A stretch of 50,172 nucleotides of DNA from NCBI GenBank assembly GCA_964448405.1, contig CAYUVW010000010.1:1-50172 (forward strand), given 5' to 3'. Position numbers and translations under genes: made by a program. Under the pieces are notes generated by a model. That model did no database searches. It was given only the letters and a program-made list of their open reading frames with translations, and was not told the DNA's origin. The stretch comes from DAORHV01 sp964448405 (GTDB lineage: Bacteria; Patescibacteriota; Gracilibacteria; Peribacterales; Peribacteraceae). Shown here in pieces: positions 7,933-15,715 of this stretch. Within the stretch, counting starts at the first letter, position 1. Every line of letters starts with the position of its first letter.

Positions 7933-9027
7933 TTAGACGTTGAACCGGAAGTGCAGCACGTCGCCGTTCTGTACGATGTACTCTTTGCCCTCGGTGCGCA
8001 TTTTGCCGGCTTCTTTGGCCTTTGCTTCACCTCCCAAAGCCACAAAGTCGTCGTAGGCGATGGTCTCGGCGCGAATGAAGCCTTTCTCGAAGTCCGTATG
8101 GATCACACCGGCTGCTTCGGGTGCCGTAGCGCCGATGCGAACCGTCCAGGCACGCACCTCTTTCACGCCAGCCGTAAAGTATGTCATAAGTCCCAGCGCC
8201 TCGTATGCGCCGTTGATCAATCGGTCCAGTCCGGACGATGCTATTCCCAACTCTTTCAGCATGGCGGCTCCGTCTTCTGGCGACAGGGCGACCAGTTCCT
8301 CTTCCAGCTTGGCGGAGACCAGCACCGCAACTGCGGAATCCGGTAGTCCGGCACGTTTCTTGGCTTCGGCAATCGGCAAGGTGGCCATGGACTGTTCGTC
8401 GGTATTCAGCGCGTAAATCATGCGCTTGGACGTAAGCAGCTGCATGCCCTTCATGAACGGAATTTGGTCTTTGGCCAACTCCACGGTGCTGGCGAGCTTG
8501 CCGGATTCGAGTGCCGCGCGAAGAAGCTCGAGTACCGCGACTTCCTTCTGCAATTCCTTGTTGCCGGACGTGGCGCCGCCTTTGCTTTTGTCCAAACGCT
8601 TCATGACACGGTCCAAGTCGGCGATGATCAATTCCGCTTCAATAATCTCGCGGTCGCGCTGGGGTGCCACCGAACCTTCGACGTGAATCACGTCGCCGCC
8701 TTCGAAGATGCGCACCACATGGCAAATGGCGTCGACTTCACGAATGTGCGAAAGGAAGGCGTTGCCCAAACCCTCGCCTTTACTGGCGCCTTTTACCAAT
8801 CCCGCAATGTCGACGAACTCCACGATGGTCGGAACCGTTTTCTCAGGCAGCACGATTTCGGCCAGTTTCTTCAAACGCGGGTCAGGCACTTCCACCACGC
8901 CGACGTTGGGCTCAATGGTGCAAAACGGATAGTTTGCTGCCTGCGCACCATGGCTGCGCGTAAGGGCGTTGAACAGCGTCGACTTTCCGACGTTGGGGAG
9001 ACCGACGATACCGATTTTCAGACCCAT
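7933..9027 (-). CDS. ychF: Redox-regulated ATPase YchF (Obg-family P-loop ATPase)
   Basis: Ribosome-associated TRAFAC ATPase of the Obg group. It has 364 residues, as usual for the family. Seen: G1 GLPNVGKS at about residues 8-15, the switch region around YPFCTIEPN, and G3 DIAGLVKGASKGEGLGN. The G4 position reads NTDE and not NKxD, consistent with the ATP preference of YchF/OLA1. A coiled-coil arm lies in the middle and a TGS domain is C-terminal (YFTAGVKEVRAW, ending in EYIVQNGDVLHFRFNV). The ATG at 9027 is the family start and is preceded by pyrimidine-rich CTCCCCTACCAC with no Shine-Dalgarno. Its stop is 46 nt from the next minus-strand gene. The 9028-9246 stretch upstream is a divergent intergenic region in which I see no further gene. 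Confidence 0.97.
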   Translation of the reverse strand: MGLKIGIVGLPNVGKSTLFNALTRSHGAQAANYPFCTIEPNVGVVEVPDPRLKKLAEIVLPEKTVPTIVEFVDIAGLVKGASKGEGLGNAFLSHIREVDAICHVVRIFEGGDVIHVEGSVAPQRDREIIEAELIIADLDRVMKRLDKSKGGATSGNKELQKEVAVLELLRAALESGKLASTVELAKDQIPFMKGMQLLTSKRMIYALNTDEQSMATLPIAEAKKRAGLPDSAVAVLVSAKLEEELVALSPEDGAAMLKELGIASSGLDRLINGAYEALGLMTYFTAGVKEVRAWTVRIGATAPEAAGVIHTDFEKGFIRAETIAYDDFVALGGEAKAKEAGKMRTEGKEYIVQNGDVLHFRFNV

Positions 9028-9246
9028 AATGCGAGTGTGGTAGGGGAGTCTGCTTGCCGTGCGAAGGCCGCAGGCGAAGCGATGTGTCTCCCATGTGACG
9101 CCGCAGCATACCATACGACATTCATCAAGTTGTCAGGGAAAGTTCACTGGTAGCCCAAAAGTCCTGCAGGGGTGGAGGCAATCCCCGTATGAAGTACGGA
9201 ATTCCACTTGCGCGAAAATGGAGAAATAGTTCATGGTTCCCCTCCT

Positions 9247-9834
9247 ATGATCAACACACTCCGCATTGCAGCTGCCGTTTCGTTGCTGTCCTGTCAGGTG
9301 GCATTTGCCGCTGAGCCGCTGTCGTTCCAGCCGTTTGTTCTTCCCGATGGTGTCATTACACGCGCACAGCTTGTGGAGACGGTCGTACGTCAGTTGTATC
9401 CGCTGGCGAAGAACGATGCATGCTTCAAAACGCTGTCGCCCTCCGACTATTGGCTGCTGTTCAGCGACGTGTCGGTGCGGGAGTCGTATGCACCCGCTCT
9501 GTGCTATGCCATGAAGACCGGCATGATCCGCGGTTACCCCGACGGCTCGTTCCTCCCCGATCGTCCGGTGAACTTTGCCGAGGCATCGAAAATCTTGTCG
9601 CGGGCATTCGATTTGTCATCGGACATTTACGGTACCAGCGAGGGTCCGTGGTACCGGGCACCGGTCTTGGCGCTGGAAAGACATGCCGCCATTCCCGAGT
9701 CCATTCGCGGATTCAATCACGCAATGACCGGTGTGGAAGTGCAGGAAATCGTCGATCGTCTGGCCAATGGTGACGAAAGTCGTGCTTCACGCACGTATCG
9801 CGAGTTGCAGTTGCGCGACCCACGCTTGCGGTAG
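9247..9834 (+). CDS. Exported S-layer-homology (SLH) domain protein
   Basis: A 195-residue secreted protein. A signal peptide (MINTLRIAAAVSLLSCQVAFA, cleavage after about 21) is followed by an SLH-type region: LFSDVSVRESYAPALCYAMK, then GMIRGYPDGSFLPDRPVNFAEASKIL, the canonical GYPDGxFxPxxxxxRAE-like repeat core. Flanking segments look like degenerate SLH repeats. SLH domains usually bind pyruvylated secondary cell-wall polymer in Gram-positive-type envelopes. The start was chosen by the signal peptide and lies right after CCCCTCCT. The next gene, on the same strand 53 nt downstream, is an SLH-sortase fusion with its own promoter, so the pair probably serve the same surface layer. Confidence 0.8.
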   Translation: MINTLRIAAAVSLLSCQVAFAAEPLSFQPFVLPDGVITRAQLVETVVRQLYPLAKNDACFKTLSPSDYWLLFSDVSVRESYAPALCYAMKTGMIRGYPDGSFLPDRPVNFAEASKILSRAFDLSSDIYGTSEGPWYRAPVLALERHAAIPESIRGFNHAMTGVEVQEIVDRLANGDESRASRTYRELQLRDPRLR

Positions 9835-9850
9835 TCCATGCGCTGAAATA

Positions 9851-9879
9851 TTGACAAATATGTATAAATGGGGTAAAAA
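9851..9879 (+). promoter_or_regulatory. Promoter TTGACA-17-TAAAAA for the SLH-sortase gene
   Basis: Consensus -35 TTGACA (9851-9856), 17-nt spacer and TAAAAA (9874-9879), 8 nt before the ATG at 9888. Transcription would start at or next to the start codon. Confidence 0.6.
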
Positions 9880-9887
9880 TACTCCCT

Positions 9888-11225
9888 ATGCATTCACGCC
9901 GAGTGCTTGCCATCGCTGTGTCCGTCGTCTTGATGATGCCTTCTACGGCTATCCAAGCCATGGGATTCGTGGATTTGGATGGTTCTCCGTATGAACCTGC
10001 GATTCTTGCGTTGGCAGGTGAGGGGATTGTATCCGGCTATCCGGACGGTACTACGCGCCCCTACGGACGCTTGAACCGTGCCGAGGCTCTGAAAGTCATT
10101 GTTGCCGCTCAGAAGAACTTTTCTCAGGAGCTTGGCGACACCAAGAGCAACATGCCGACCATTCCGTTGTTTTCCGACGTTGAACAAAGCGCATGGTACG
10201 CACCGTATTTGGAAGTGGCATTCAGTAATAAGGTCATTACCGGCTACCCGGATAACTTGTTTCGCCCGCAATCGAATCTAAAAACCGAAGAGGCCATTGC
10301 CATTGCCCTGCGTGCCTACAACATTCAGGGAGTGCAGGAGTTTCAGACTTCTCCGAATATCGACAACTACCCCGGCGAATGGTTTACGCCATACGTGAAT
10401 GCCGCCATTCAGCGTAATCTGCTGGATACCAACAGTCGTATGCAGTTGGGTTCGGCAATCACTCGCGGTCAATTCTTTACCATGGTGCAACGCATTCGTA
10501 CGGGTGGCGCACCGCAGGTCGCGGTGATCAGCGTGTCGTCATCCCAGCCGTCGGTGCAGGCGTATCTTCCGACTCCGCAGCAAGGTTCCCAGGCATCGGT
10601 TGCGCCTGTTTTTCAGCAGCCCGTTGTGCAGCCACAAGCAGTACAGCAGCAACCACAGCAGCAGATCATTCCGCAGGCGTATGCCCAGGCTCAGCCGCAG
10701 CCGTCCAGTTCGCAGGTCGCAGTACGCCGTGCCCAACATACCGGTGTAGTCAATACGGCCACGGCATTGCAGTTTGCGTCGGCAAAAGATTTTGCCATTT
10801 CCATTCCCAGCCTTGGCATCGTCGATCTTACGGTCACGCATCCCGACAATCCCACCACCCAAAAGGGAGTACTTGCGCCGTTACAGGTAGGCGTCGGTCA
10901 TCTGTTTGCCTATCCCGGCGAAGGCAGCAAGATCATGATTTACGGTCATAGCAGCGGCTATCCGTGGGACTTGTCGCAGTTCACCAAAATTTTCCGCACC
11001 ATTAACAAGGTTGCCGTGGGTGAACGCATTTACGTTACCTACAACGGCAATTTGTACGTCTATGAAGTGGTGCTGAAGAATGCCGTTGCCGTAAAAGACA
11101 CGACGCCATTCGAGCCCGATGAAAACGGCGAAGAGCTTATTTTGTACACCTGCTGGCCGCCGGACACCATTTCGCAGCGCTATTTGGTGCACGCCATGCC
11201 GATTGACGTGGTGGCCCTTCGGTAA
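9888..11225 (+). CDS. SLH-domain sortase fusion (class E/F-like sortase)
   Basis: A 445-residue exported transpeptidase-like protein. A signal peptide (residues about 1-25) leads into three SLH-type repeats (EGIVSGYPDGTTRP, VITGYPDNLFRPQ, and a third near residues 160-200). A Gln/Pro/Ser-rich linker covers about residues 210-285, then a C-terminal sortase domain. The catalytic set is visible: His354 in YGHSSG, Cys422 in LYTCWPP and Arg431 in ISQRYLVHA, in the order and spacing usual for sortases. Sortases join sorting-signal proteins to cell-wall or pilin acceptors. Here the enzyme itself appears to carry wall-binding SLH modules, an unusual arrangement that would hold it in the S-layer or wall and not in the membrane. 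No LPXTG substrate was found in the window. Confidence 0.88.
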   Translation: MHSRRVLAIAVSVVLMMPSTAIQAMGFVDLDGSPYEPAILALAGEGIVSGYPDGTTRPYGRLNRAEALKVIVAAQKNFSQELGDTKSNMPTIPLFSDVEQSAWYAPYLEVAFSNKVITGYPDNLFRPQSNLKTEEAIAIALRAYNIQGVQEFQTSPNIDNYPGEWFTPYVNAAIQRNLLDTNSRMQLGSAITRGQFFTMVQRIRTGGAPQVAVISVSSSQPSVQAYLPTPQQGSQASVAPVFQQPVVQPQAVQQQPQQQIIPQAYAQAQPQPSSSQVAVRRAQHTGVVNTATALQFASAKDFAISIPSLGIVDLTVTHPDNPTTQKGVLAPLQVGVGHLFAYPGEGSKIMIYGHSSGYPWDLSQFTKIFRTINKVAVGERIYVTYNGNLYVYEVVLKNAVAVKDTTPFEPDENGEELILYTCWPPDTISQRYLVHAMPIDVVALR

Positions 11226-11226
11226 A

Positions 11227-11258
11227 GAGCATCGCTCGATGTTCGTTCGGTGTTTTTT
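11227..11258 (+). terminator. Weak terminator-like hairpin after the sortase gene
   Basis: Stem GAGCATCG / CGATGTTC (one G-T pair, tight loop) with a six-T run 8 nt later, between convergent genes. The distance to the T run makes it weak. Confidence 0.35.
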
Positions 11259-11269
11259 CGTGTGCTTGT

Positions 11270-14200
11270 TTACCGCACCACCCCCCACCACAACTCTCCC
11301 ACCGGCGTCTCCGGCATGGGCGGTACCTGCAACTCCGGTCCCAGCACGTCCGACAACACCGTAATCAACTGTCCCCAGGTGAGCGCTTTCCCGTCACCCA
11401 CGTTCCCCATGCGCCACAAGTCGTCATCTTGCACGCCGGTCAATTCCTGCAAGATTCTCGTCTTCAGCTCTGCAAACACGCCTTCGGCCTCCAGTCTGGT
11501 CATGGCTCCCGTCCGCACCCGCGTGTACAGCACGTACGACGCAAGCAGCCTGCTCGCATTCGTCACCGACACCGGCGCACTGAAGTCTTTCTGTTCCTCC
11601 AGCGTCACATCCTGTGCAAAGCTCAACGGAGTCAGATCAAACTCCCGAATCGGCCGTTGGAAGCTGTGCAGCAACCGCTGCACGTACGTCGTTCCATCCG
11701 CAGTGCCAAACACCCGGTCCGGCGAGAAGATGCGGTTGGCCGTGCCTCCGCCGCTCACATCCACTCCTCCGCCCCCCAAGCGCTGTACCGCATCGGAGTA
11801 GCTCTCCAACGGATGACACGTCATTTTCATGCCCGCATCCACCAGACCGATCCAGGTCACCGGCTTGTGTACACCCACGCCGATTGTTCCTGCCTGCACC
11901 CCGTACTCACTCGGTCGTCCGGTCATCAGCCACCGCGTGCGTCCTTCGGCATCGGGTGTTCCCACCGACAGCAACAACTGCAGGCGCTGGAACAAGTTTC
12001 CCTCCGCATTCGGCAGAATGTCCGACCGCACCGACGTTGCACGACCGATGTCCTGCACCATGCACGGACGACGATCAATCACGCCTGCCGCCGCCAAGTA
12101 CTCCTGTTCCATGCTCTGATCCCAGCGCACTTCATCCGGCAGCGCCGACAACGTCAGCTTGCCGCCCGCAAACGCCGCCTTCACCAGCAAGTCAGCCGCC
12201 TCCGACGGTGTCACGCCGCCTCCCAGCGCCACCTCGAACCCGCGTGGCAGCACGCCTGCCTGCTTCAATGCGGCAAACACGCCGCTCGTTCCATCTTCCT
12301 CCGTCGCATCCGGCGGCAATGCCGCCGTTCCATCCGCCTTCAGCTTCAGCGCAGCCGCCACCATCGCCATGGCCTCACGCTTCGTCACCGGAGCATCGCC
12401 ATCGGCAACCAGCACGCCACCTGCATTCCTGCCCACCGGAACACCCTGGGCGAGCAGCGCGTACGCATTGCTCATCCACGACGTTCCTCCCGCCGTCTCC
12501 GGCACCGGCACATCGGCCAGCACCCCCGATGCCCATCCTTGTTCCTTGGCGGCCGACCGCAATCCTTCCCGCAGCGCATCGCCGCTCTTCGACAAGCTCA
12601 AGCACTGTGTTCCGGCCAGCAGCTCAATGAACTCCTTGCGGCTTACCAATGGCTCGGCCAGTGCGCCGTCCTTCACCAACTGTTGTCCGTACAAGTTCTG
12701 CAAACTCCACAGCAACGCCTGGGCAACACTCTTGCCCTCCGTCTCCACCGCCCCGATGCTCAGACACGGTTTGTAGCCAAGCAGCTTCTGGCTCTTCCAG
12801 CCCAATCCCACCGTCGCCGTTTCCCCCGCCACGACCTCCACCGATTGTCCTTCGACAGTCGCCACATATCCCTGCAGCACACCAGACGAATCCACCGCCT
12901 GAACAACGTATGTTCCGGCCGGAAGGCTCATCTCGAATGCTCCATTCACGTCCGCCACCACCGCCTGCGTCACCGCAGTACCTTCCACGTCCGTCCCCGT
13001 CGCCTCCACCCGCACGCCGCCAAACGCCGTGCGTTCACCCTTTTCCTTCTTGCCGTTGCCGTTCACATCCACGAACAGCTGTCCCGCAAGCGTCCCGGAC
13101 GGCACTCCAGCCTCACTTCCCGTCGACTCTTGTCCCGACAGCCAGTAGCCGCCTCCACCTCCGCCCTCACCGCCGCTCGTCGTTCCTCCGCCTCCCGTAC
13201 TGCCACCCGTCGTTCCTCCGCCACCGCCGCCCACCAAACAATCGCTGCCGATGGTCAGCGTCTGTTCAGCCGACTCATTGCTCAGCTTCAGCCCCGTATC
13301 CACCGTCTTCACTCCCCAGTAGTACGTTGCTCCGCACGCCAACCCATTCACCGTCCGCTGCCGGCTCTGTCCATTCGGCATCATGCGATCCGCATAGTTC
13401 GGACTGGCCACCTTGCCCGAAATCACATCGTGCCCGTTCGACACCGTTCCCACCCGCACCTGGTACTGCAGCTGCCGTGTCGGTGTAATTGCATCCGAAC
13501 CGGAGCCCCAAGACAGCAGCACATTGGAGCCGCTGGCGTAGTACACAGTGATTCTGGCACTGTCGAGATAGGCGGTGGTGGTTCCGGCCGCGATTGTCTT
13601 CTCCGCTGCAATGGCCACGCCGATGTTGCCGTTGATGTCGGCTGGAGTCCATGTCTGCCCCCAAAGATCGGTGGAGCCGCCATAAGGAATGAACAGATCA
13701 ACGGCCGTCGGCCAATCGGTGAGAGTGGCCTTGTCGGTGCCGCCGACTACTCCGCCTTTAGTCAGTCGTACGCTTCCGTCATGGATGACTGTGGCAGGTG
13801 TTTCGGCGCGTTTCTCGATTTCCACGAGAATACCGGCAATGACCGTTCCATTGGGGATGGAGAATCCAAAGCTCGAAACCAGCAGGTAGTTGCTCGTAGC
13901 CGCGCCCGCTAGGCTTGCCGTTGCGAAGGCATTGTCGCTCGCATTGATATTTGCGGTGTTCGACCACGCGACAGTGCCGATACTGGCATCGTTGATGCCC
14001 ATGATGCCGTAGACCGGAGAGAACGGAATCGCATTCACGGATCCTGTCGCAGTGAAGCCGGATGCGGGGGCACTGGGTATTGCATTGGCCAATGTTGCCG
14101 ATTGATCGCTTGTGTAGATACGGTTGACGTTGCCGCCCGTAAAACAGCCGTCATCCATGTTGCCGGCAACGTAGTCCAAGTCACCGTCGGCTTCTATGTC

Positions 14201-15541
14201 GCCAATCACCACCACGTTCGTACAGTCACCTCGTTCGGTTGTCGGTGAACCGCTGTCGGTAAAGGTGCCGCTGCCGTTATTCAGCCAGATGCGTGTGCCA
14301 CCCACAGTGTCGAGCGCATCGGATGCTCCGAGTACAATATCCAAATCGGCATCGTTATCTACGTCTGCAAGGGCGAAACTGCGGACCTGCGCAAGTCCGA
14401 AGAGCACGCTTCCAATCGTCATTTCACCCGCGCCGTTATTCGTAATGGGATAAATTTGTCCGTTTTCACCCGACAACATAATGTCGATGTCACCGTCATT
14501 GTCGATGTCGCCGGTCGCTACGTGCTTGTTATAGGGAGTCGTAGCGATTGTTCCCGTCCAGTGCGACGTGAATGCGCCGGTGCCGCTGTTTTTGTAGAGC
14601 TCGATTGAGTGTCCGTTTGGCTGCGTAAAGACCAAATCCAAGTCGCCGTCGCTGTCGAAGTCGGCGAGTGCCATGGCCCAGCCCTTGGGCAGCGTAGACG
14701 GTACGTGGGTGAAGGTGCCGAGTCCGTTATTCAGCGCTACGGCAGAATCAAGCGTATACGTATTGCTCATAATGACGCGGTCCAAATCTCCATCGCCATC
14801 CACGTCGGCAAGGCGAACGACGCTAGAGCTAGAGTCCAGTGTCATGCATTCGGTCATGCTGTTCGGATCCGTGAAAACGGCACTTCCGTTGTTGAAGTAC
14901 GTTCGGTTGCAATTGGTGTCGTAGACACCCACAATATCCAAATCCCCATCGCCATCCACGTCGCCTGCTGCAAAGTCCTGAAATTGCTGAGAGCGCCCGA
15001 AGGTGGAATGCGTGTATGCTCCAGTACCGTTATTGAGGTAGAGATCGTTCAAATCCGTTCCGCCAGCGTCGTAGTTTCCCGCGACGTAGTCCAGGTCACC
15101 GTCGTTATCGAAGTCGGCCATAATGGTCGCCCGCGTATGTTTGGATTCGACGCTGGATGCATGCAGCGTATAGGCCATGGCATACACCGTTTCCACCAGC
15201 AGCGTGCACAGCAGTGCCAATGCCAAGGACAGGATTGCGGTACTGATAATTTCGGTGCGTCCCGGCAAGCGTGGGTGCGTGGCTTCAATGTTTGCCAGCG
15301 ACGTGTATTGCACGCGTGCATGGTTGGCGATGGCGTTCCATTCCACGACCAAGGCGATGGACATCAGCGCTATGGCTGTGGTCAGCAGTCCGATCTCTTT
15401 CACCTGCAAAACAATTGCGCCCATGAGCGGAAGAATCGGCCAAGCATGCACCGCCTGCACCCCAAGAAGCACTGCTACGACAACGAATGCCGTTACAAGA
15501 ACGGCTGCCAGTGCGAAGGGGAATACTCGTTGCAACTGCAC
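11270..15541 (-). CDS. Giant FG-GAP/VCBS repeat surface protein with SLH-like C-terminus (copy 1)
   Basis: About 1423 residues. The N-terminus has three hydrophobic spans (residues about 5-130). A long run of FG-GAP/VCBS repeats follows, each with a calcium-type D-x-D-x-D-G-D-x-D loop (DFDNDGDLDYVAG, DVDGDGDLDIVG and others), as in integrin-alpha-like beta-propellers. Next come a jelly-roll-like segment, a fibronectin-III-like part (RQLQYQVRVGT), a Gly/Thr-rich linker (about 13140-13240), an SdrD/SpaA-like B domain (LFVDVNGNGKKEKGE) and a C-terminal region with degenerate SLH-like repeats. I place the start at a GTG because TACAAT lies 26 nt upstream, inside any longer reading; the ATG at 15592 is the alternative. 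From 13510 to the stop it appears identical to copy 2. Likely an anchored surface adhesin; its ligand is unknown. Confidence 0.85.
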   Translation of the reverse strand: MQLQRVFPFALAAVLVTAFVVVAVLLGVQAVHAWPILPLMGAIVLQVKEIGLLTTAIALMSIALVVEWNAIANHARVQYTSLANIEATHPRLPGRTEIISTAILSLALALLCTLLVETVYAMAYTLHASSVESKHTRATIMADFDNDGDLDYVAGNYDAGGTDLNDLYLNNGTGAYTHSTFGRSQQFQDFAAGDVDGDGDLDIVGVYDTNCNRTYFNNGSAVFTDPNSMTECMTLDSSSSVVRLADVDGDGDLDRVIMSNTYTLDSAVALNNGLGTFTHVPSTLPKGWAMALADFDSDGDLDLVFTQPNGHSIELYKNSGTGAFTSHWTGTIATTPYNKHVATGDIDNDGDIDIMLSGENGQIYPITNNGAGEMTIGSVLFGLAQVRSFALADVDNDADLDIVLGASDALDTVGGTRIWLNNGSGTFTDSGSPTTERGDCTNVVVIGDIEADGDLDYVAGNMDDGCFTGGNVNRIYTSDQSATLANAIPSAPASGFTATGSVNAIPFSPVYGIMGINDASIGTVAWSNTANINASDNAFATASLAGAATSNYLLVSSFGFSIPNGTVIAGILVEIEKRAETPATVIHDGSVRLTKGGVVGGTDKATLTDWPTAVDLFIPYGGSTDLWGQTWTPADINGNIGVAIAAEKTIAAGTTTAYLDSARITVYYASGSNVLLSWGSGSDAITPTRQLQYQVRVGTVSNGHDVISGKVASPNYADRMMPNGQSRQRTVNGLACGATYYWGVKTVDTGLKLSNESAEQTLTIGSDCLVGGGGGGTTGGSTGGGGTTSGGEGGGGGGYWLSGQESTGSEAGVPSGTLAGQLFVDVNGNGKKEKGERTAFGGVRVEATGTDVEGTAVTQAVVADVNGAFEMSLPAGTYVVQAVDSSGVLQGYVATVEGQSVEVVAGETATVGLGWKSQKLLGYKPCLSIGAVETEGKSVAQALLWSLQNLYGQQLVKDGALAEPLVSRKEFIELLAGTQCLSLSKSGDALREGLRSAAKEQGWASGVLADVPVPETAGGTSWMSNAYALLAQGVPVGRNAGGVLVADGDAPVTKREAMAMVAAALKLKADGTAALPPDATEEDGTSGVFAALKQAGVLPRGFEVALGGGVTPSEAADLLVKAAFAGGKLTLSALPDEVRWDQSMEQEYLAAAGVIDRRPCMVQDIGRATSVRSDILPNAEGNLFQRLQLLLSVGTPDAEGRTRWLMTGRPSEYGVQAGTIGVGVHKPVTWIGLVDAGMKMTCHPLESYSDAVQRLGGGGVDVSGGGTANRIFSPDRVFGTADGTTYVQRLLHSFQRPIREFDLTPLSFAQDVTLEEQKDFSAPVSVTNASRLLASYVLYTRVRTGAMTRLEAEGVFAELKTRILQELTGVQDDDLWRMGNVGDGKALTWGQLITVLSDVLGPELQVPPMPETPVGELWWGVVR
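11277..13510. repeat. 2.2 kb direct repeat, copy 1 (3' module of the FG-GAP gene)
   Basis: Every stretch compared matches 18244-20477 at a constant offset of 6967 bp. All six-frame translations through the block agree, which implies near or full nucleotide identity. Identity stops at 13511 (A here, C in the other copy) and before 11277 (C versus T). Confidence 0.9.
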
Positions 15542-15567
15542 GAAAGGCGAGGAAAAAGTATCCCTTA

Positions 15568-15573
15568 ATTGTA
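15568..15573 (-). promoter_or_regulatory. -10-like TACAAT for FG-GAP copy 1
   Basis: TACAAT after a T-rich stretch (TTTTTGTGG), 26 nt before the proposed GTG start. The matching position in copy 2 carries TTTTTCTGCTACAAT. Confidence 0.45.
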
Positions 15574-15616
15574 CCACAAAAAGGCATTTCACACTAGGCG
15601 ATAATGGCTTGTGAAT

Positions 15617-15660
15617 GCTCGTTTACCGCACTGCTCTACCGCAGCTCTTCCACCGGCGCT
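15617..15660 (-). pseudogene. Possible relic of a third FG-GAP C-terminal end
   Basis: The + strand from TGCTCGTTTACCGCAC to CCACCGGCG resembles the end of copy 1 (TGCTTGTTTACCGCAC at 11264, CCACCGGCG at about 11298). On the minus strand it can be read A-P-V-E-E-L-R-stop against T-P-V-G-E-L-W-W in the intact genes. The two blocks differ by 2 nt in length. Short, so only suggestive. Confidence 0.4.
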
Positions 15661-15715
15661 GAGAGGCCGCAAACATGCTGTTTTAGGCGTCGCCTACGGC
15701 TATGCCGGATTGGGC

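Noticed and set aside
11429..13912. Long + strand open frames opposite the FG-GAP genes (also 18396-20537)
   Set aside because: They lie antisense to a gene with clear domains. They are Arg/His/Ser-rich with no family pattern and arise from the G-rich third positions of the real frame.
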